Shown piece by piece: positions 1 through 7,773 of a stretch of DNA of 22,105 nucleotides; within the stretch, counting starts at the first letter, position 1; every line of letters begins with the position of its first letter. Below the pieces are notes generated by a model. That model had not been told where the DNA came from. It saw only the letters and a program-made list of their open reading frames with translations, and searched no databases. This stretch comes from an uncultured Nitrospira sp. (lineage in GTDB: Bacteria; Nitrospirota; Nitrospiria; Nitrospirales; Nitrospiraceae). The position numbers and the translations under genes are program-made. The stretch lies in contig CAMLHQ010000051.1 in assembly GCA_946479785.1 (NCBI GenBank), positions 1-22,105 on the forward strand, read 5' to 3'.

Positions 1-2235
1 GAACATCGTCGAGACTTGCCGTTGTCCGAATGCGTCATAGAGGGTATCGACGATCAGCTGTGGCGTGATGCCCAGCCGCGAGGCCGTGCTTCGATCGATG
101 ACCAACAGAGAAGCCAGCCCCTGATCCTGTTGGTCGCTGCCGACGTCCTTTAGTTCCGGCAACGTCTGGAGCGCCTCGACGAAGGTAGGCGCCCATCGGC
201 TCAACTCTTCCGGGTCGGCATCTTCCAGCGTATATTGATATTGCGTGCGGCTGACCCGATCCTCGACTGTGAGATCCTGCATCGGCTGTAGGAACAAGGA
301 GATACCCTCGACGTCGGCTAACTCACGTTGGAGCCGCAAGATGACGTCTTGCACGTTGCCTCTACGTTCGGCGAAGGGTTTCAGATTGATGTAAATGCGT
401 CCGCTGTTCAGTGTCGTGTTGGTGCCGTCCACACCGATGAAGGACGACAGACTGGAGACGGCCGGATCGGCGAGGATGGTTTTGGCCAGCGTCTGCTGCC
501 GCTCGATCATCGCCGGAAATGAAATCGATTGGGGCGCTTCAGAAATGCCCAGGATCACGCCCGTGTCCTGCAGCGGGAAGAAGCCCTTGGGTATCACCAC
601 ATATAAAAGGACGGTGAACACGAGTGTCCCAATCGCCACCGCTAAAGTGGCCGATTGATGGTTCAACACCCACCGCAGCGTCCTGCCATAGGCGGCGATG
701 ATTCGGTCCAAGATTCCTTGAGACCAGCGGTAAAACGTCCCCTGCTCCGCTTCGCGTTGGTAGTGCAGCAGCCTGGCGCACATCATCGGCGTCAATGTGA
801 GCGACACGACGGCCGAAATGACGATGGTCATACTCAAGGTGACGGCAAACTCGCGGAACAGTCGTCCTACGACATCGCCCATGAACAGGAGCGGGATCAG
901 CACGGCGATCAGCGAGATGGACAGCGAGAGAATGGTAAACGCAATTTGTTCCGACCCTTTCAGAGCGGCTTGCAGCGGTGACTCACCACGCTCGATGTAC
1001 CGTGAGATGTTTTCGATCATCACGATCGCATCGTCCACGACAAATCCAGTCGAAATCGTGAGCGCCATCAACGTCAGATTATTGAGGCTGAACCCCATCA
1101 AGTACATCGCGCCGAACGTCCCGACGAGCGACAAAGGGACCGCGGCCGCGGGAATGATGGTGGCCGACAGCGTCCGGAGAAATAAAAAAATGACCATGAT
1201 GACAAGCGCCACGGCGAGCATCAGTTCGAACTGCACGTCGTGTACCGAGGCGCGAATCGACGTGGTTCGGTCGGTCAACACCGTCACTTGCACGGAGGAC
1301 GGCAACGCACTTTGCAGTTGCGGCAGGAGCTTCTTGATGCGGTCCGCCACTTCGATGACGTTCGCCCCCGGCTGCCGCTGGATGTTGACGAGCACGGCCG
1401 GCGTCTCGTTCATCCAGGCCGCCTGCCTCACATTTTCCACATTATCGATCACGTCGGCGACGTCGGAGATATGGACGGGGGCGCCGTTGCGATAGGTGAT
1501 GATGAGCGGTCGATAGTCGCTGCTCGACAGTAGTTGATCGGTCGCATTGATGATGGACGCCCTCCGCGGCCCGTCGAACGCGCCTTTGGCCTGATTGACG
1601 TTCGCGGCGGCCACGGTGGCCCGCAGATCTTCCAGCGTGAGTCCATAGGCCGAGAGCGCACGAGGGTTTGCACGAATGCGTACGGCCGGCCGCTGTCCTC
1701 CGCTGATGCTCACGAGGCCTACGCCGGAGAGCTGGGAGATTTTCTGCGCAAACCGGGTCTCAGCCAGATCTTCTACTTGCGGCAGCGGCAACGTCGCTGA
1801 GGTCAGCGCCAACGTCAGAATCGGCGCATCGGCCGGGTTGACCTTGTTATAGAAGGGCGGGCCGGGAAGATCGCGTGGCAGGAAGGTCGACGCCGCGTTG
1901 ATTCCTGCCTGTACTTGCTGTTCGGCGACATCCAGGCTCAGGTCCAGGCTGAATTGCAGCGTCACGATGGAGCTGCCCCCGGAACTCGTGGACGTCATTT
2001 GATTTAAGCCGGGCATCTGCCCGAATTGCCGCTCGAGCGGCGCCGTCACCGACGAGGCCATGACGTCGGGACTGGCACCGGGATAAAACGTCAACACCTG
2101 AATCGTCGGATAGTCGATCTGGGGCAGCGCCGAAACCGGCAACTGTCGATAGGCCATCACGCCGGCCAACAGAATGGCGACCATCGACAAGGCGGTCGCC
2201 ACCGGCCGCATGATGAAGAGACGGGACGGATTCAC
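1..2235 (-). CDS. RND efflux pump permease, MdtB/MdtC-like (HAE family), C-terminus cut by window edge
   Basis: Inner-membrane proton-driven RND transporter that would pair with the adjacent fusion protein to export drugs or other amphiphiles across both membranes. The minus-strand frame is open from a GTG at 2235 to base 1, giving 745 of the roughly 1030-1050 residues usual for the family. The N-terminus ([14 protein letters not shown]) and the early motif [15 protein letters not shown] are typical RND. The TM4 proton-relay pair is present as [12 protein letters not shown] (D401, D402), which marks the hydrophobe/amphiphile exporter class. Near the edge, [19 protein letters not shown] closely resembles MdtB/MdtC. 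A GAGGA ribosome site lies 8 bases before the GTG, and the GTG overlaps the stop of the upstream fusion-protein gene (GTGA), so translation is probably coupled. No frameshift was seen. TM10 residues lie outside the window. MdtB and MdtC cannot be separated here. Confidence 0.93.
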   Translation of the reverse strand, partial: MNPSRLFIMRPVATALSMVAILLAGVMAYRQLPVSALPQIDYPTIQVLTFYPGASPDVMASSVTAPLERQFGQMPGLNQMTSTSSGGSSIVTLQFSLDLSLDVAEQQVQAGINAASTFLPRDLPGPPFYNKVNPADAPILTLALTSATLPLPQVEDLAETRFAQKISQLSGVGLVSISGGQRPAVRIRANPRALSAYGLTLEDLRATVAAANVNQAKGAFDGPRRASIINATDQLLSSSDYRPLIITYRNGAPVHISDVADVIDNVENVRQAAWMNETPAVLVNIQRQPGANVIEVADRIKKLLPQLQSALPSSVQVTVLTDRTTSIRASVHDVQFELMLAVALVIMVIFLFLRTLSATIIPAAAVPLSLVGTFGAMYLMGFSLNNLTLMALTISTGFVVDDAIVMIENISRYIERGESPLQAALKGSEQIAFTILSLSISLIAVLIPLLFMGDVVGRLFREFAVTLSMTIVISAVVSLTLTPMMCARLLHYQREAEQGTFYRWSQGILDRIIAAYGRTLRWVLNHQSATLAVAIGTLVFTVLLYVVIPKGFFPLQDTGVILGISEAPQSISFPAMIERQQTLAKTILADPAVSSLSSFIGVDGTNTTLNSGRIYINLKPFAERRGNVQDVILRLQRELADVEGISLFLQPMQDLTVEDRVSRTQYQYTLEDADPEELSRWAPTFVEALQTLPELKDVGSDQQDQGLASLLVIDRSTASRLGITPQLIVDTLYDAFGQRQVSTMF

Positions 2236-3461
2236 GATCGTCTTCCTCGTTGCGGTTTGTCGGCTCCGGCCGGGGGCGCGTCAGTATCCCTGGCAGGCTT
2301 GTCAGCCTGGTTTCGTATATCGACTTTGCTACCTTCGCGGAGTTTCTCAGTGCCGTCCACGACCACCAATTCGTCCGGCGAGAGACCCGAACTGATCGAT
2401 GCGTCGTCGCCATGAGCCGCGCCAACGGCCACGGACCGCACGGCGACCGTCTGGTCCTCTTTCACCACATATACAAAGGTGCCTTTGGCTCCGCGCTGGA
2501 CGGCGGCAGAGGGCACGATGGTCAAGCCGTGCTTCACTTCCAACAGCAGTCGCGCATTGACGAACTGATTGGGAAACAGGGCGCTATCTTCGTTTGGAAA
2601 CACGGCTTTGAGCCGGACGGTGCCTGTGTTCGGATCAATCTGGTTGTCAACCGTCAGCAGCGTGCCGGTGGCCAGTTTTTTCTTTTGCTCACGGTCGAAC
2701 GCATCGACGGTCAGCTGCTGGCCTGCTTTGAGCCGTTCCAGTACGGCGGGCAGATTGTCCTCCGGTATGGTGAAGACGACGGTGATCGGAATGAGCTGTG
2801 TGATGACCAGCAGACCATTATTATCGTTTGCGTGGACCATGTTGCCCGGGTCCACGAGGCGCAATCCCACGCGGCCGCTGATTGGCGCCGTGATGCGGCT
2901 ATAGACCAGTTGCAGTTTGGCATTGTCGATCTGGCTTTGGTCGGCCTTCACAATGCCTTCGGACTGACGCACCATGGCGTCTTGGGTATCCAGCTGCTGT
3001 TTGGGAACGTACCCTTGTTCGTACAACTCCTTGTACCGCTGCAAATCCAGCCGTGCGTTCTTCAGTCCAGCCTGGTCCCGCGCCATTTGTCCTTCGGCTT
3101 GGAGCAATTGCACTTCGAAGGGGCGCGGGTCGATCTCAGCCAACAGTTCACCCTTCTGCACGAGCTGACCTTCTTGAAACAATACCTTCATGAGCTGCCC
3201 ATCGACCCGGCTCTTCACATTAACGGTGTTCAACGGCACGACCGAGCCCAGTCCGTTGAGATAGATGCCGATGTCTCCTATTTTGGCTGGGGCTACCACA
3301 ACCGGCAGGAGGCGGGCTCCAACCGGCGGTTGATTGGCGCGCGAGGGCTCCTCGCCCGACTTGGCCAACAGGGCATACAGGCCCAGGGCCAAGAGAGAGG
3401 CCGCCGAGAGCCCGAGCAGCCAGCGTTTCACTGTGGTTGCGAAGTGGATGGATTCAGCCAT
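2232..3461 (-). CDS. mdtA: RND efflux membrane fusion protein (periplasmic adaptor), MdtA-like
   Basis: Periplasmic adaptor that bridges the RND permease to an outer-membrane channel. It has 409 residues, close to E. coli MdtA. A basic N-terminus is followed by a membrane segment at about residues 14-33. The first lipoyl half lies near 75-112 ([19 protein letters not shown], then [12 protein letters not shown]). An alpha-helical hairpin spans about 113-190, and the second lipoyl half follows ([21 protein letters not shown]). The beta-barrel and membrane-proximal domains extend to about 385, and the tail is charged, ending QRGRRS. The ribosome site AAGGAG sits just before the ATG. Its stop overlaps the permease GTG start, so the pair forms a fusion-protein/permease unit. 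No outer-membrane channel gene lies within the window; it may be beyond the left edge or elsewhere. Assignment to the MdtA subfamily is by sequence resemblance read by eye. Confidence 0.93.
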   Translation of the reverse strand: MAESIHFATTVKRWLLGLSAASLLALGLYALLAKSGEEPSRANQPPVGARLLPVVVAPAKIGDIGIYLNGLGSVVPLNTVNVKSRVDGQLMKVLFQEGQLVQKGELLAEIDPRPFEVQLLQAEGQMARDQAGLKNARLDLQRYKELYEQGYVPKQQLDTQDAMVRQSEGIVKADQSQIDNAKLQLVYSRITAPISGRVGLRLVDPGNMVHANDNNGLLVITQLIPITVVFTIPEDNLPAVLERLKAGQQLTVDAFDREQKKKLATGTLLTVDNQIDPNTGTVRLKAVFPNEDSALFPNQFVNARLLLEVKHGLTIVPSAAVQRGAKGTFVYVVKEDQTVAVRSVAVGAAHGDDASISSGLSPDELVVVDGTEKLREGSKVDIRNQADKPARDTDAPPAGADKPQRGRRS

Positions 3462-3500
3462 GATCTCCTTCTCGTTTCCGTCCTCACTGCGCGATGGCGT

Positions 3501-3917
3501 CTATTGTGACAACATCTTCTTTTGCGCGTCCAGGTACTCGCGTGAAACCTGCCACCGCTGCTGCAGCCCCTTATACATCCTATCTAATTCTGGCTGCTGC
3601 GTCGCAGACAGTTTCTCTTTGAGTTCGGCCATCCCCTTGGCCAGGATCTGTTCGATTTCGGCTTGATGTGCAAACCGCAGCTCGAGAATCGCCATGTGAG
3701 CCCGGCTCACGATCGGCTCGATGTCGGTTTGCTGTTGCGGCGTCAACGACAGTTCATGCGTGAGGCGCTTCATGATCCGTTCATGCTGGGCAGCCGGGCC
3801 GCGCTCTCCACGATGCGTCCGCTCGAAGTCCATGAACAGACACGTCGCAACGATACCGGTCAGGGCTCCGGCGCCAAATAGGACGATCAGGCCCACCCAT
3901 AATTTCAGTCGTGACAT
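3501..3917 (-). CDS. Membrane-anchored periplasmic sensor-like protein, Spy/CpxP/CnrX family
   Basis: A 138-residue protein with an N-terminal membrane segment (about residues 6-28) and a helical periplasmic domain. It carries an LTxxQ-type motif (LTPQQ, 58-62) as in Spy, CpxP and ZraP. Histidines at 35, 45, 54, 74 and 84 could bind metal. The size and N-terminal anchor match CnrX/NccX (about 148 residues), the periplasmic metal sensor that holds an anti-sigma factor. The frame can be read upstream to 3992, but that start overlaps the preceding gene. I chose the ATG at 3917 because a strong GGAGGAGG ribosome site lies just before it. It sits 22 bp after the putative anti-sigma gene and 39 bp before the fusion protein. 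The sensor role is inferred from family and context; a chaperone role like Spy is the alternative. Confidence 0.85.
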   Translation of the reverse strand: MSRLKLWVGLIVLFGAGALTGIVATCLFMDFERTHRGERGPAAQHERIMKRLTHELSLTPQQQTDIEPIVSRAHMAILELRFAHQAEIEQILAKGMAELKEKLSATQQPELDRMYKGLQQRWQVSREYLDAQKKMLSQ

Positions 3918-3939
3918 GATTAGCTCCTCCTCCGATTCC

Positions 3940-4254
3940 TTATTCTGCAAATAGCGGGACCGAATCGAACTCTTCCGCCAGCAGACCGCCACTCTCTCCG
4001 GTCTGCGGACGAATCAGACCGACGGTGAGCACCGTCACCATCAACACGACCGCAGCGGTAATGGTCGCGGTTCGCCACACGAGCTGATCAAGGACCGACG
4101 GCGTCCACCACGCTCGTTCGCCAGTCGATCGACGGATTTCCCGCATGACGTCCTGCGTCACGTCGATAGAACCGGAGGGGAGGTCCGACCGGGAGCGGTA
4201 ACTTTCGGTCAGGACGCGCTCAAGCTTTTGGATCTTGTCGTCGCTTTGTGCCAT
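3940..4254 (-). CDS. Single-pass membrane protein, candidate anti-sigma factor (CnrY-like position and size)
   Basis: No family is recognised with certainty. The 104 residues comprise a hydrophilic N-terminal region of about 60 residues, one clear membrane helix (about 62-81, TATITAAVVLMVTVLTVGLI) and a short acidic C-terminal tail of about 23 residues. There is no zinc anti-sigma HxxxCxxC motif. The gene follows the ECF sigma gene directly: the sigma stop TAA abuts this ATG with no gap, and its AGGGGG ribosome site lies inside the sigma coding end. Small single-pass proteins encoded next to ECF sigma genes are commonly anti-sigma factors, and CnrY (about 95 residues, cytosolic N-terminus, one helix) is the closest architectural match. 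The anti-sigma role is inference from size, topology and context. Confidence 0.75.
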   Translation of the reverse strand: MAQSDDKIQKLERVLTESYRSRSDLPSGSIDVTQDVMREIRRSTGERAWWTPSVLDQLVWRTATITAAVVLMVTVLTVGLIRPQTGESGGLLAEEFDSVPLFAE

Positions 4255-4920
4255 TTACGTGCCCCCTCGTGAAGTGTGGCTCAGCACCTTGCGCAGCGCC
4301 TGTCTCGCTCGATGCGCCCGTACTTTGACATTGACGAGACTCCATCCCAATAACTCCGCCGCCTCGCGCACGGAATAGCCGTCCAGATGCACAAGCGTCA
4401 GTACGGCTCGGTTTTCAGGTGATAGTTGTCTGAGAGCCCATTCCAAAATGTCCGCCGCCTCTTGTTTCTGCGCCCGATCACGGAACTGGTCTTCCGATTG
4501 TGCAGACAGCACCTGCTCGATCCAACGGTGGTGCTCATCGGTCAAGGCGCTGACCGGCACTTCGGCACGTGTTTTTGCCCTCCAGAAGTCGTAACAGGTT
4601 CGGACGGCAATACCGGCAAGCCAATGATCGAAGGGAACCGACTCCGAGAACTGCGCCAGACTGAAATACGCTCTTACGAACACATCGTGGACGACCTCCT
4701 CCACCTGACCGGCCGGCACCCGGCGGCCTACGATGCGGATCACGTGACGTTGATACCGGTTGATCAGATCGGCAAATCGTTCGGTCTCTCCTTGTCCGAT
4801 CCGCCGAAGGAGGTCCTTCTCCTCCGGTGAATATTTGTAAACCGGTAACGAATCGTCGGCCATCGACACGTGAATTCCCAGCACTGCCCGTCTATCGGTC
4901 AGAACAACGACGTGGCCCAT
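4255..4920 (-). CDS. RNA polymerase sigma factor, ECF (sigma-70) family
   Basis: Alternative sigma factor expected to direct RNA polymerase to envelope-stress or efflux promoters. Sigma region 2 spans about residues 45-118 (FADLINRYQRHVIRIVG, then EEVVHDVFVRAYFSLAQF and WLAGIAVRTCYDFWRAKTR). Region 4 spans about 165-213, with the helix-turn-helix GYSVREAAELLGWSLVNVKV and the tail RAHRARQALRKVL. It lacks regions 1 and 3, as ECF factors do. The ATG at 4920 has a GGTGG sequence nearby. An internal ATG at 4863 (MADDSLPVYK) gives 202 residues, closer to the family length, and may be the true start. It is first in a tight run: putative anti-sigma, periplasmic sensor, fusion protein, permease. Together these suggest a Cnr-type regulatory cassette driving the pump. 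Confidence 0.9.
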   Translation of the reverse strand: MGHVVVLTDRRAVLGIHVSMADDSLPVYKYSPEEKDLLRRIGQGETERFADLINRYQRHVIRIVGRRVPAGQVEEVVHDVFVRAYFSLAQFSESVPFDHWLAGIAVRTCYDFWRAKTRAEVPVSALTDEHHRWIEQVLSAQSEDQFRDRAQKQEAADILEWALRQLSPENRAVLTLVHLDGYSVREAAELLGWSLVNVKVRAHRARQALRKVLSHTSRGGT

Positions 4921-5104
4921 GATACCACCGCGTGAGGCTCCATCGAGTGTAAATCGGGCTGCCAGGTCAACCGGCTGACAAGGCTCCGTCCAATTCGCCG
5001 ATCACGACTTCAGAGCTTTCGACGTCGGCTTCCGTTCCGACGCTATCATTCCCCGATTCATCCGCCTCGGCGCGCATCAAGTGACTTCGATCCTGCTGCC
5101 GGTG

Positions 5105-5572
5105 CTATTCCCACAGGGCTTTGAGTTTTGTCTTCTGCTCCGGCGTCAGGACGCCAACCAGCTCGCGTTTGGCTCGGATGCCTATGATTCGGACGGTGGC
5201 CTCCAACGATTCCGTTTCCTTCACTTTCGCCTCGATTGCGGTCAATTCTGCTTTTTCGTCCCAAAGGAGCGAGCGGAGTTCACGATCACTGACCATCTTG
5301 TCCGCTTCAGCGCGAATACGTGCCCGATCTGCATCGAGCGCCATTGCACGCAGTTTAGCAATCTGCTCGTCGGTGAGACCGATCTCCTGTTTGTTCTTCA
5401 AGAGATGCCGAAGAAGATGGCCGGTGGCGCTGCCATGTCGGTGTCCGCCAGAATGCGACATCATCTGTCCTTTGCCGCTGGAACAGCGCGGCCCATCAGC
5501 CCAGGCGATCGGTACTGCGATCAATGCGCCGACCAATGCAATACCCAGAATAATCGGCTTACTTGGCGTCAT
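5105..5572 (-). CDS. Exported Spy/CpxP-like periplasmic protein, His/Met-rich N-terminus
   Basis: A 155-residue secreted protein. The signal peptide is clear (MTPSKPIILG start, hydrophobic core to about 24, cleavage near AWA-DG). The mature part carries two LTxxQ motifs, LTDEQ (66-70) and LTPEQ (142-146), the hallmark of the Spy/CpxP/ZraP family, with a helical, charged region between them. A His/Met/Ser-rich stretch (MMSHSGGHRHG, then GHLLRHLLK) near residues 37-58 could bind metal. The frame extends upstream to 5605, but the ATG at 5572 has an excellent AAGGAGG ribosome site and begins the signal peptide. It lies 184 bp upstream of the sigma gene on the same strand. It may be a chaperone or metal-binding stress protein, and possibly a target of that sigma factor (inference). 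Confidence 0.87.
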   Translation of the reverse strand: MTPSKPIILGIALVGALIAVPIAWADGPRCSSGKGQMMSHSGGHRHGSATGHLLRHLLKNKQEIGLTDEQIAKLRAMALDADRARIRAEADKMVSDRELRSLLWDEKAELTAIEAKVKETESLEATVRIIGIRAKRELVGVLTPEQKTKLKALWE

Positions 5573-5680
5573 GTCATCCTCCTTGATCCGGTGAATATTA
5601 GACAAATTTGCATGCTAACCGTATCTTTCCTTCTATCCTCCTAGTCGCTCTGAGTTTCTCAAAGGTTACAGGACCAGGAC

Positions 5681-5707
5681 CATGACCATGCGTTTGTCAT
5701 GGTCATG
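5681..5707. promoter_or_regulatory. Perfect 10-bp inverted repeat upstream of the Spy-like gene
   Basis: CATGACCATG (5681-5690), a 7-base spacer, then CATGGTCATG (5698-5707), an exact reverse complement. The left side continues a short hexamer run (GGACCA, GGACCA, TGACCA from 5671). It lies about 110-135 bases upstream of the Spy-like ATG at 5572. It may be an operator for a dimeric regulator or an RNA hairpin in a leader. No T-run follows, so an intrinsic terminator is unlikely. Confidence 0.5.
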
Positions 5708-5846
5708 AACAGCGCGATTTACTTCGTCTATTGGTACAACCATAGGGGTGATGACGATACGCGATTAGAATACTGTTTTTTGCAGCGGTTGGCTCTGACT
5801 GAGGCAAGGATACAGCTCTAGAAACGTGCTCTAAGAAAGGATAAGC

Positions 5847-5864
5847 CGACGGCATTCGGTCGGG
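5847..5864 (-). terminator. Weak candidate terminator of the kinase/response-regulator operon
   Basis: On the minus strand, CCGAC, an 8-base loop and GTCGG are followed by the T-rich CTTATCCTTTCTT. It lies about 110 bases past the histidine-kinase stop at 5971. The stem is only 5 bp and the T tract is interrupted, so support is weak. Confidence 0.22.
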
Positions 5865-5970
5865 AGGTGCACAAGTGTCGACTATTCGGCAGATTTGCGG
5901 AAGGTTGGGGTGAGGCGGGTCTGCTCACGTGGATGAATAGAATGGAGGGCTCTGGGCCTTCCCTTTGCGA

Positions 5971-7320
5971 TCAGGCTGCTTCTGAATCGTTGACCTGTCT
6001 GGTTTTGACTTGCCTGAGCGGCAAGATCATACGGAAAGTCGTACCAGAGCCTACTGTGCTCTCGACGTTGATGTGGCCTTTATGGGCATCAACCACGTCT
6101 TTTACGATCTTGGTTCCGAGTCCTGTTCCGCCGGATTTTCGACTGAGCGCGTGAGCAGTAAAGAGGCTGTCACGAATTTCCGGAGGCATGCCGCGCCCTG
6201 TATCAGTCACATAAATGTCGAGCACATCGGCGGTCTGAGGGACCTTTCCGACAATGGTGATAGATCCGCCGGAGGAAACCTCTGGAATGGCATTGTTCAC
6301 CAGGTTGTAGAAGGCGTTGAACAGTCGCTGTTCGTCTGCCTCGATGGGAGGCAGGCCGTCGAGGCCTTCGCAGCTGAGTGTGACTCCCTGTTTTTTCGCC
6401 ATCAAGTCCAGCGTTCCGAACACACTCAACACCACGTTCGCGACCTGGCATGGCGCAAAGGTAGGCGGTGCGCTCATGCCCTTCACGCAGTCCGCAAGCT
6501 CTCGGACCCGATCAGAGATTCTACGAACGTCCTCTTGAACCATATTCAGCACCTCATTGCACAGCGCACGACTTTTCTCCGACTGAGGCGAATCGCGATC
6601 GGACAATTTGCCGAACAACTCGTCGAGTTCGTCTTTGAGTACTTCCGCCCCGCACAGGACCGGCATGAGCAAGTTCTTGATATCATGGCTCATATCTCCG
6701 GCCAACTGTGCCACCTGCGCAAGTTTTGTGGCTTCAAATAATCTCGCCTCCTCGATCACAGGGGTGGCGAGCGACGAAATGACGGTCAGGACTGCGATAT
6801 CATCGTCGGTGATCCGACGGTTGCGCGTATTGAGAATCTCCATCACACCGATCGGTTCGCCTTGCCACCTCTTGAGCGGTACGATGACCATATTCTTGAT
6901 CACGGATCCTGTGGCTTTATCGATCTTGTCTGGCAGGCGGTCATTGTTCTCGACATCCACGATGATGGCATGTCGGGCCGATCTGAAGACGGCGCCTGCC
7001 ATGCCCTGGTGCCACGGAATGCCTAATCCAGGTTGAACAGGCTTTGCACCGACGGAACGATAATTGACGAGCTGTTGAGATGCCGGATCAGCGATAAGGA
7101 TGGAACCGCATTCCGCATCGACTGCCTCCAAGGCAGTGTCCAGGGTCTGCGCAACCAAATCTTCGAGTGTGCTGTATAGTGAAAGCGCTCGAGAGATGAG
7201 GAGTGTTGTCTCTAATTCTCTATTCCCCCGGCCGAGATGAAGGTCTGCCGTTCGCCGGGGAGCCCGGCGGCGGTCTTGATGTGCATTGGGCTCTGGAGGC
7301 AGGTTTTCCTCAGGAAGCAC
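5971..7320 (-). CDS. Soluble GAF-domain sensor histidine kinase
   Basis: A 449-residue cytoplasmic two-component kinase with no membrane segment. A GAF sensor domain covers about residues 45-192 (ECGSILIADPASQQL; GLGIPWHQGMAGAVFRSAR; VIVPLKRWQGEPIGVMEILN). The dimerisation/phosphorylation region carries the H-box GDMSHDIKNLLMP, with H212 as the likely phospho-acceptor. The ATPase domain has the N-box FYNLVNNAIPE (about 337-347), the G1 box DTGRGMPPEI (373-382) and the G2 box GGTGLGTKIVKD (397-408). The start is GTG at 7320 with a GAGAGGA ribosome site 7-8 bases upstream. It follows the response-regulator gene by 45 bp on the same strand, so the two probably form one operon and a cognate pair. 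The ligand of the GAF domain cannot be read from the sequence. Confidence 0.93.
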   Translation of the reverse strand: MLPEENLPPEPNAHQDRRRAPRRTADLHLGRGNRELETTLLISRALSLYSTLEDLVAQTLDTALEAVDAECGSILIADPASQQLVNYRSVGAKPVQPGLGIPWHQGMAGAVFRSARHAIIVDVENNDRLPDKIDKATGSVIKNMVIVPLKRWQGEPIGVMEILNTRNRRITDDDIAVLTVISSLATPVIEEARLFEATKLAQVAQLAGDMSHDIKNLLMPVLCGAEVLKDELDELFGKLSDRDSPQSEKSRALCNEVLNMVQEDVRRISDRVRELADCVKGMSAPPTFAPCQVANVVLSVFGTLDLMAKKQGVTLSCEGLDGLPPIEADEQRLFNAFYNLVNNAIPEVSSGGSITIVGKVPQTADVLDIYVTDTGRGMPPEIRDSLFTAHALSRKSGGTGLGTKIVKDVVDAHKGHINVESTVGSGTTFRMILPLRQVKTRQVNDSEAA

Positions 7321-7365
7321 CAGTCATCCTCTCAGCGGGCCTCCATAAACTAGACTGCTCGGCGA

Positions 7366-7773
7366 TTATGTGCGGAAATGATTCTTGAACAGAATATGTT
7401 TATTGACGGCTTCCTCGGTAACAGCCAGAAGTTTATCCTTCTCAATCGGTTTAACCAGATAATCCATGACGCCCTGCTTCATGAGTTTCGTGGCGGCCTG
7501 AACATCCGGATGGCCTGTCATGACTACGACAGGAACGGACGGAAATTGGGATAGAAAATGGGCGATCGCCCCAACTCCGTCGATCTTCGGCATCTGCATA
7601 TCACAGAGAATCATATCAACCATGAGTGGATTATCGCCCGATTTAATCGCATTGATTCCCTTTTCACCATCCTCCGCCTCGACCACATCATAGCCGGCCT
7701 TGGTCAGGACCATCTTGACGGTCGTCCTGATATGCGCTTCATCATCAACCACTAGAATTCTGCCGAGTCCCAT
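7366..7773 (-). CDS. Single-domain response regulator (CheY-like receiver)
   Basis: A 135-residue receiver domain with no output domain. Conserved residues are all present: the acidic pair D10/D11 (ILVVDDEAHIR), phospho-acceptor D58 (MILCDMQMPKIDG), the switch threonine T86 (VVVMTGHPDV) and K108 (DYLVKPIEKDKL). The ATG at 7773 follows a strong AAAGGAGGGG ribosome site. It is the promoter-proximal gene of a two-gene unit with the GAF histidine kinase. Stand-alone receivers act by protein-protein contact or in phosphorelays, so the output of this pair must lie elsewhere. The C-terminus (VNKHILFKNHFRT) is a short extension past the domain. Confidence 0.94.
   Translation of the reverse strand: MGLGRILVVDDEAHIRTTVKMVLTKAGYDVVEAEDGEKGINAIKSGDNPLMVDMILCDMQMPKIDGVGAIAHFLSQFPSVPVVVMTGHPDVQAATKLMKQGVMDYLVKPIEKDKLLAVTEEAVNKHILFKNHFRT

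Larger units (their letters stand above)
5573..5970. other. 398-bp intergenic region between the kinase and the Spy-like gene
   Basis: No convincing gene on either strand. It should hold the promoter of the Spy-like gene (minus strand) and the end of the histidine-kinase transcript. It contains three notable elements, described separately where supported: a perfect 10-bp inverted repeat at 5681-5707, a GCTCTA direct repeat 13 bp apart (5815 and 5828), and a small CCGAC/GTCGG hairpin near 5847-5864 followed by a T-rich stretch on the minus strand. Confidence 0.6.

Noticed and set aside
797..1495. 232-residue plus-strand open frame inside the RND permease
   Set aside because: Antisense to the permease frame, which is continuous and carries the [12 protein letters not shown] motif.
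1..2235. Suspected frameshift or break in the RND gene because no full ORF is closed within the window
   Set aside because: The frame is intact from the GTG to the edge (745 codons); it is simply truncated by the window boundary.
2250..3509. 419-residue plus-strand open frame across the fusion-protein gene
   Set aside because: Antisense shadow of a well-recognised MdtA-like protein; product is His/Gln-rich and family-less.
3918..3992. Longer N-terminus for the CnrX-like sensor (start at 3992)
   Set aside because: It would overlap the putative anti-sigma gene, and the ATG at 3917 has a far better ribosome site and starts just before the membrane segment.
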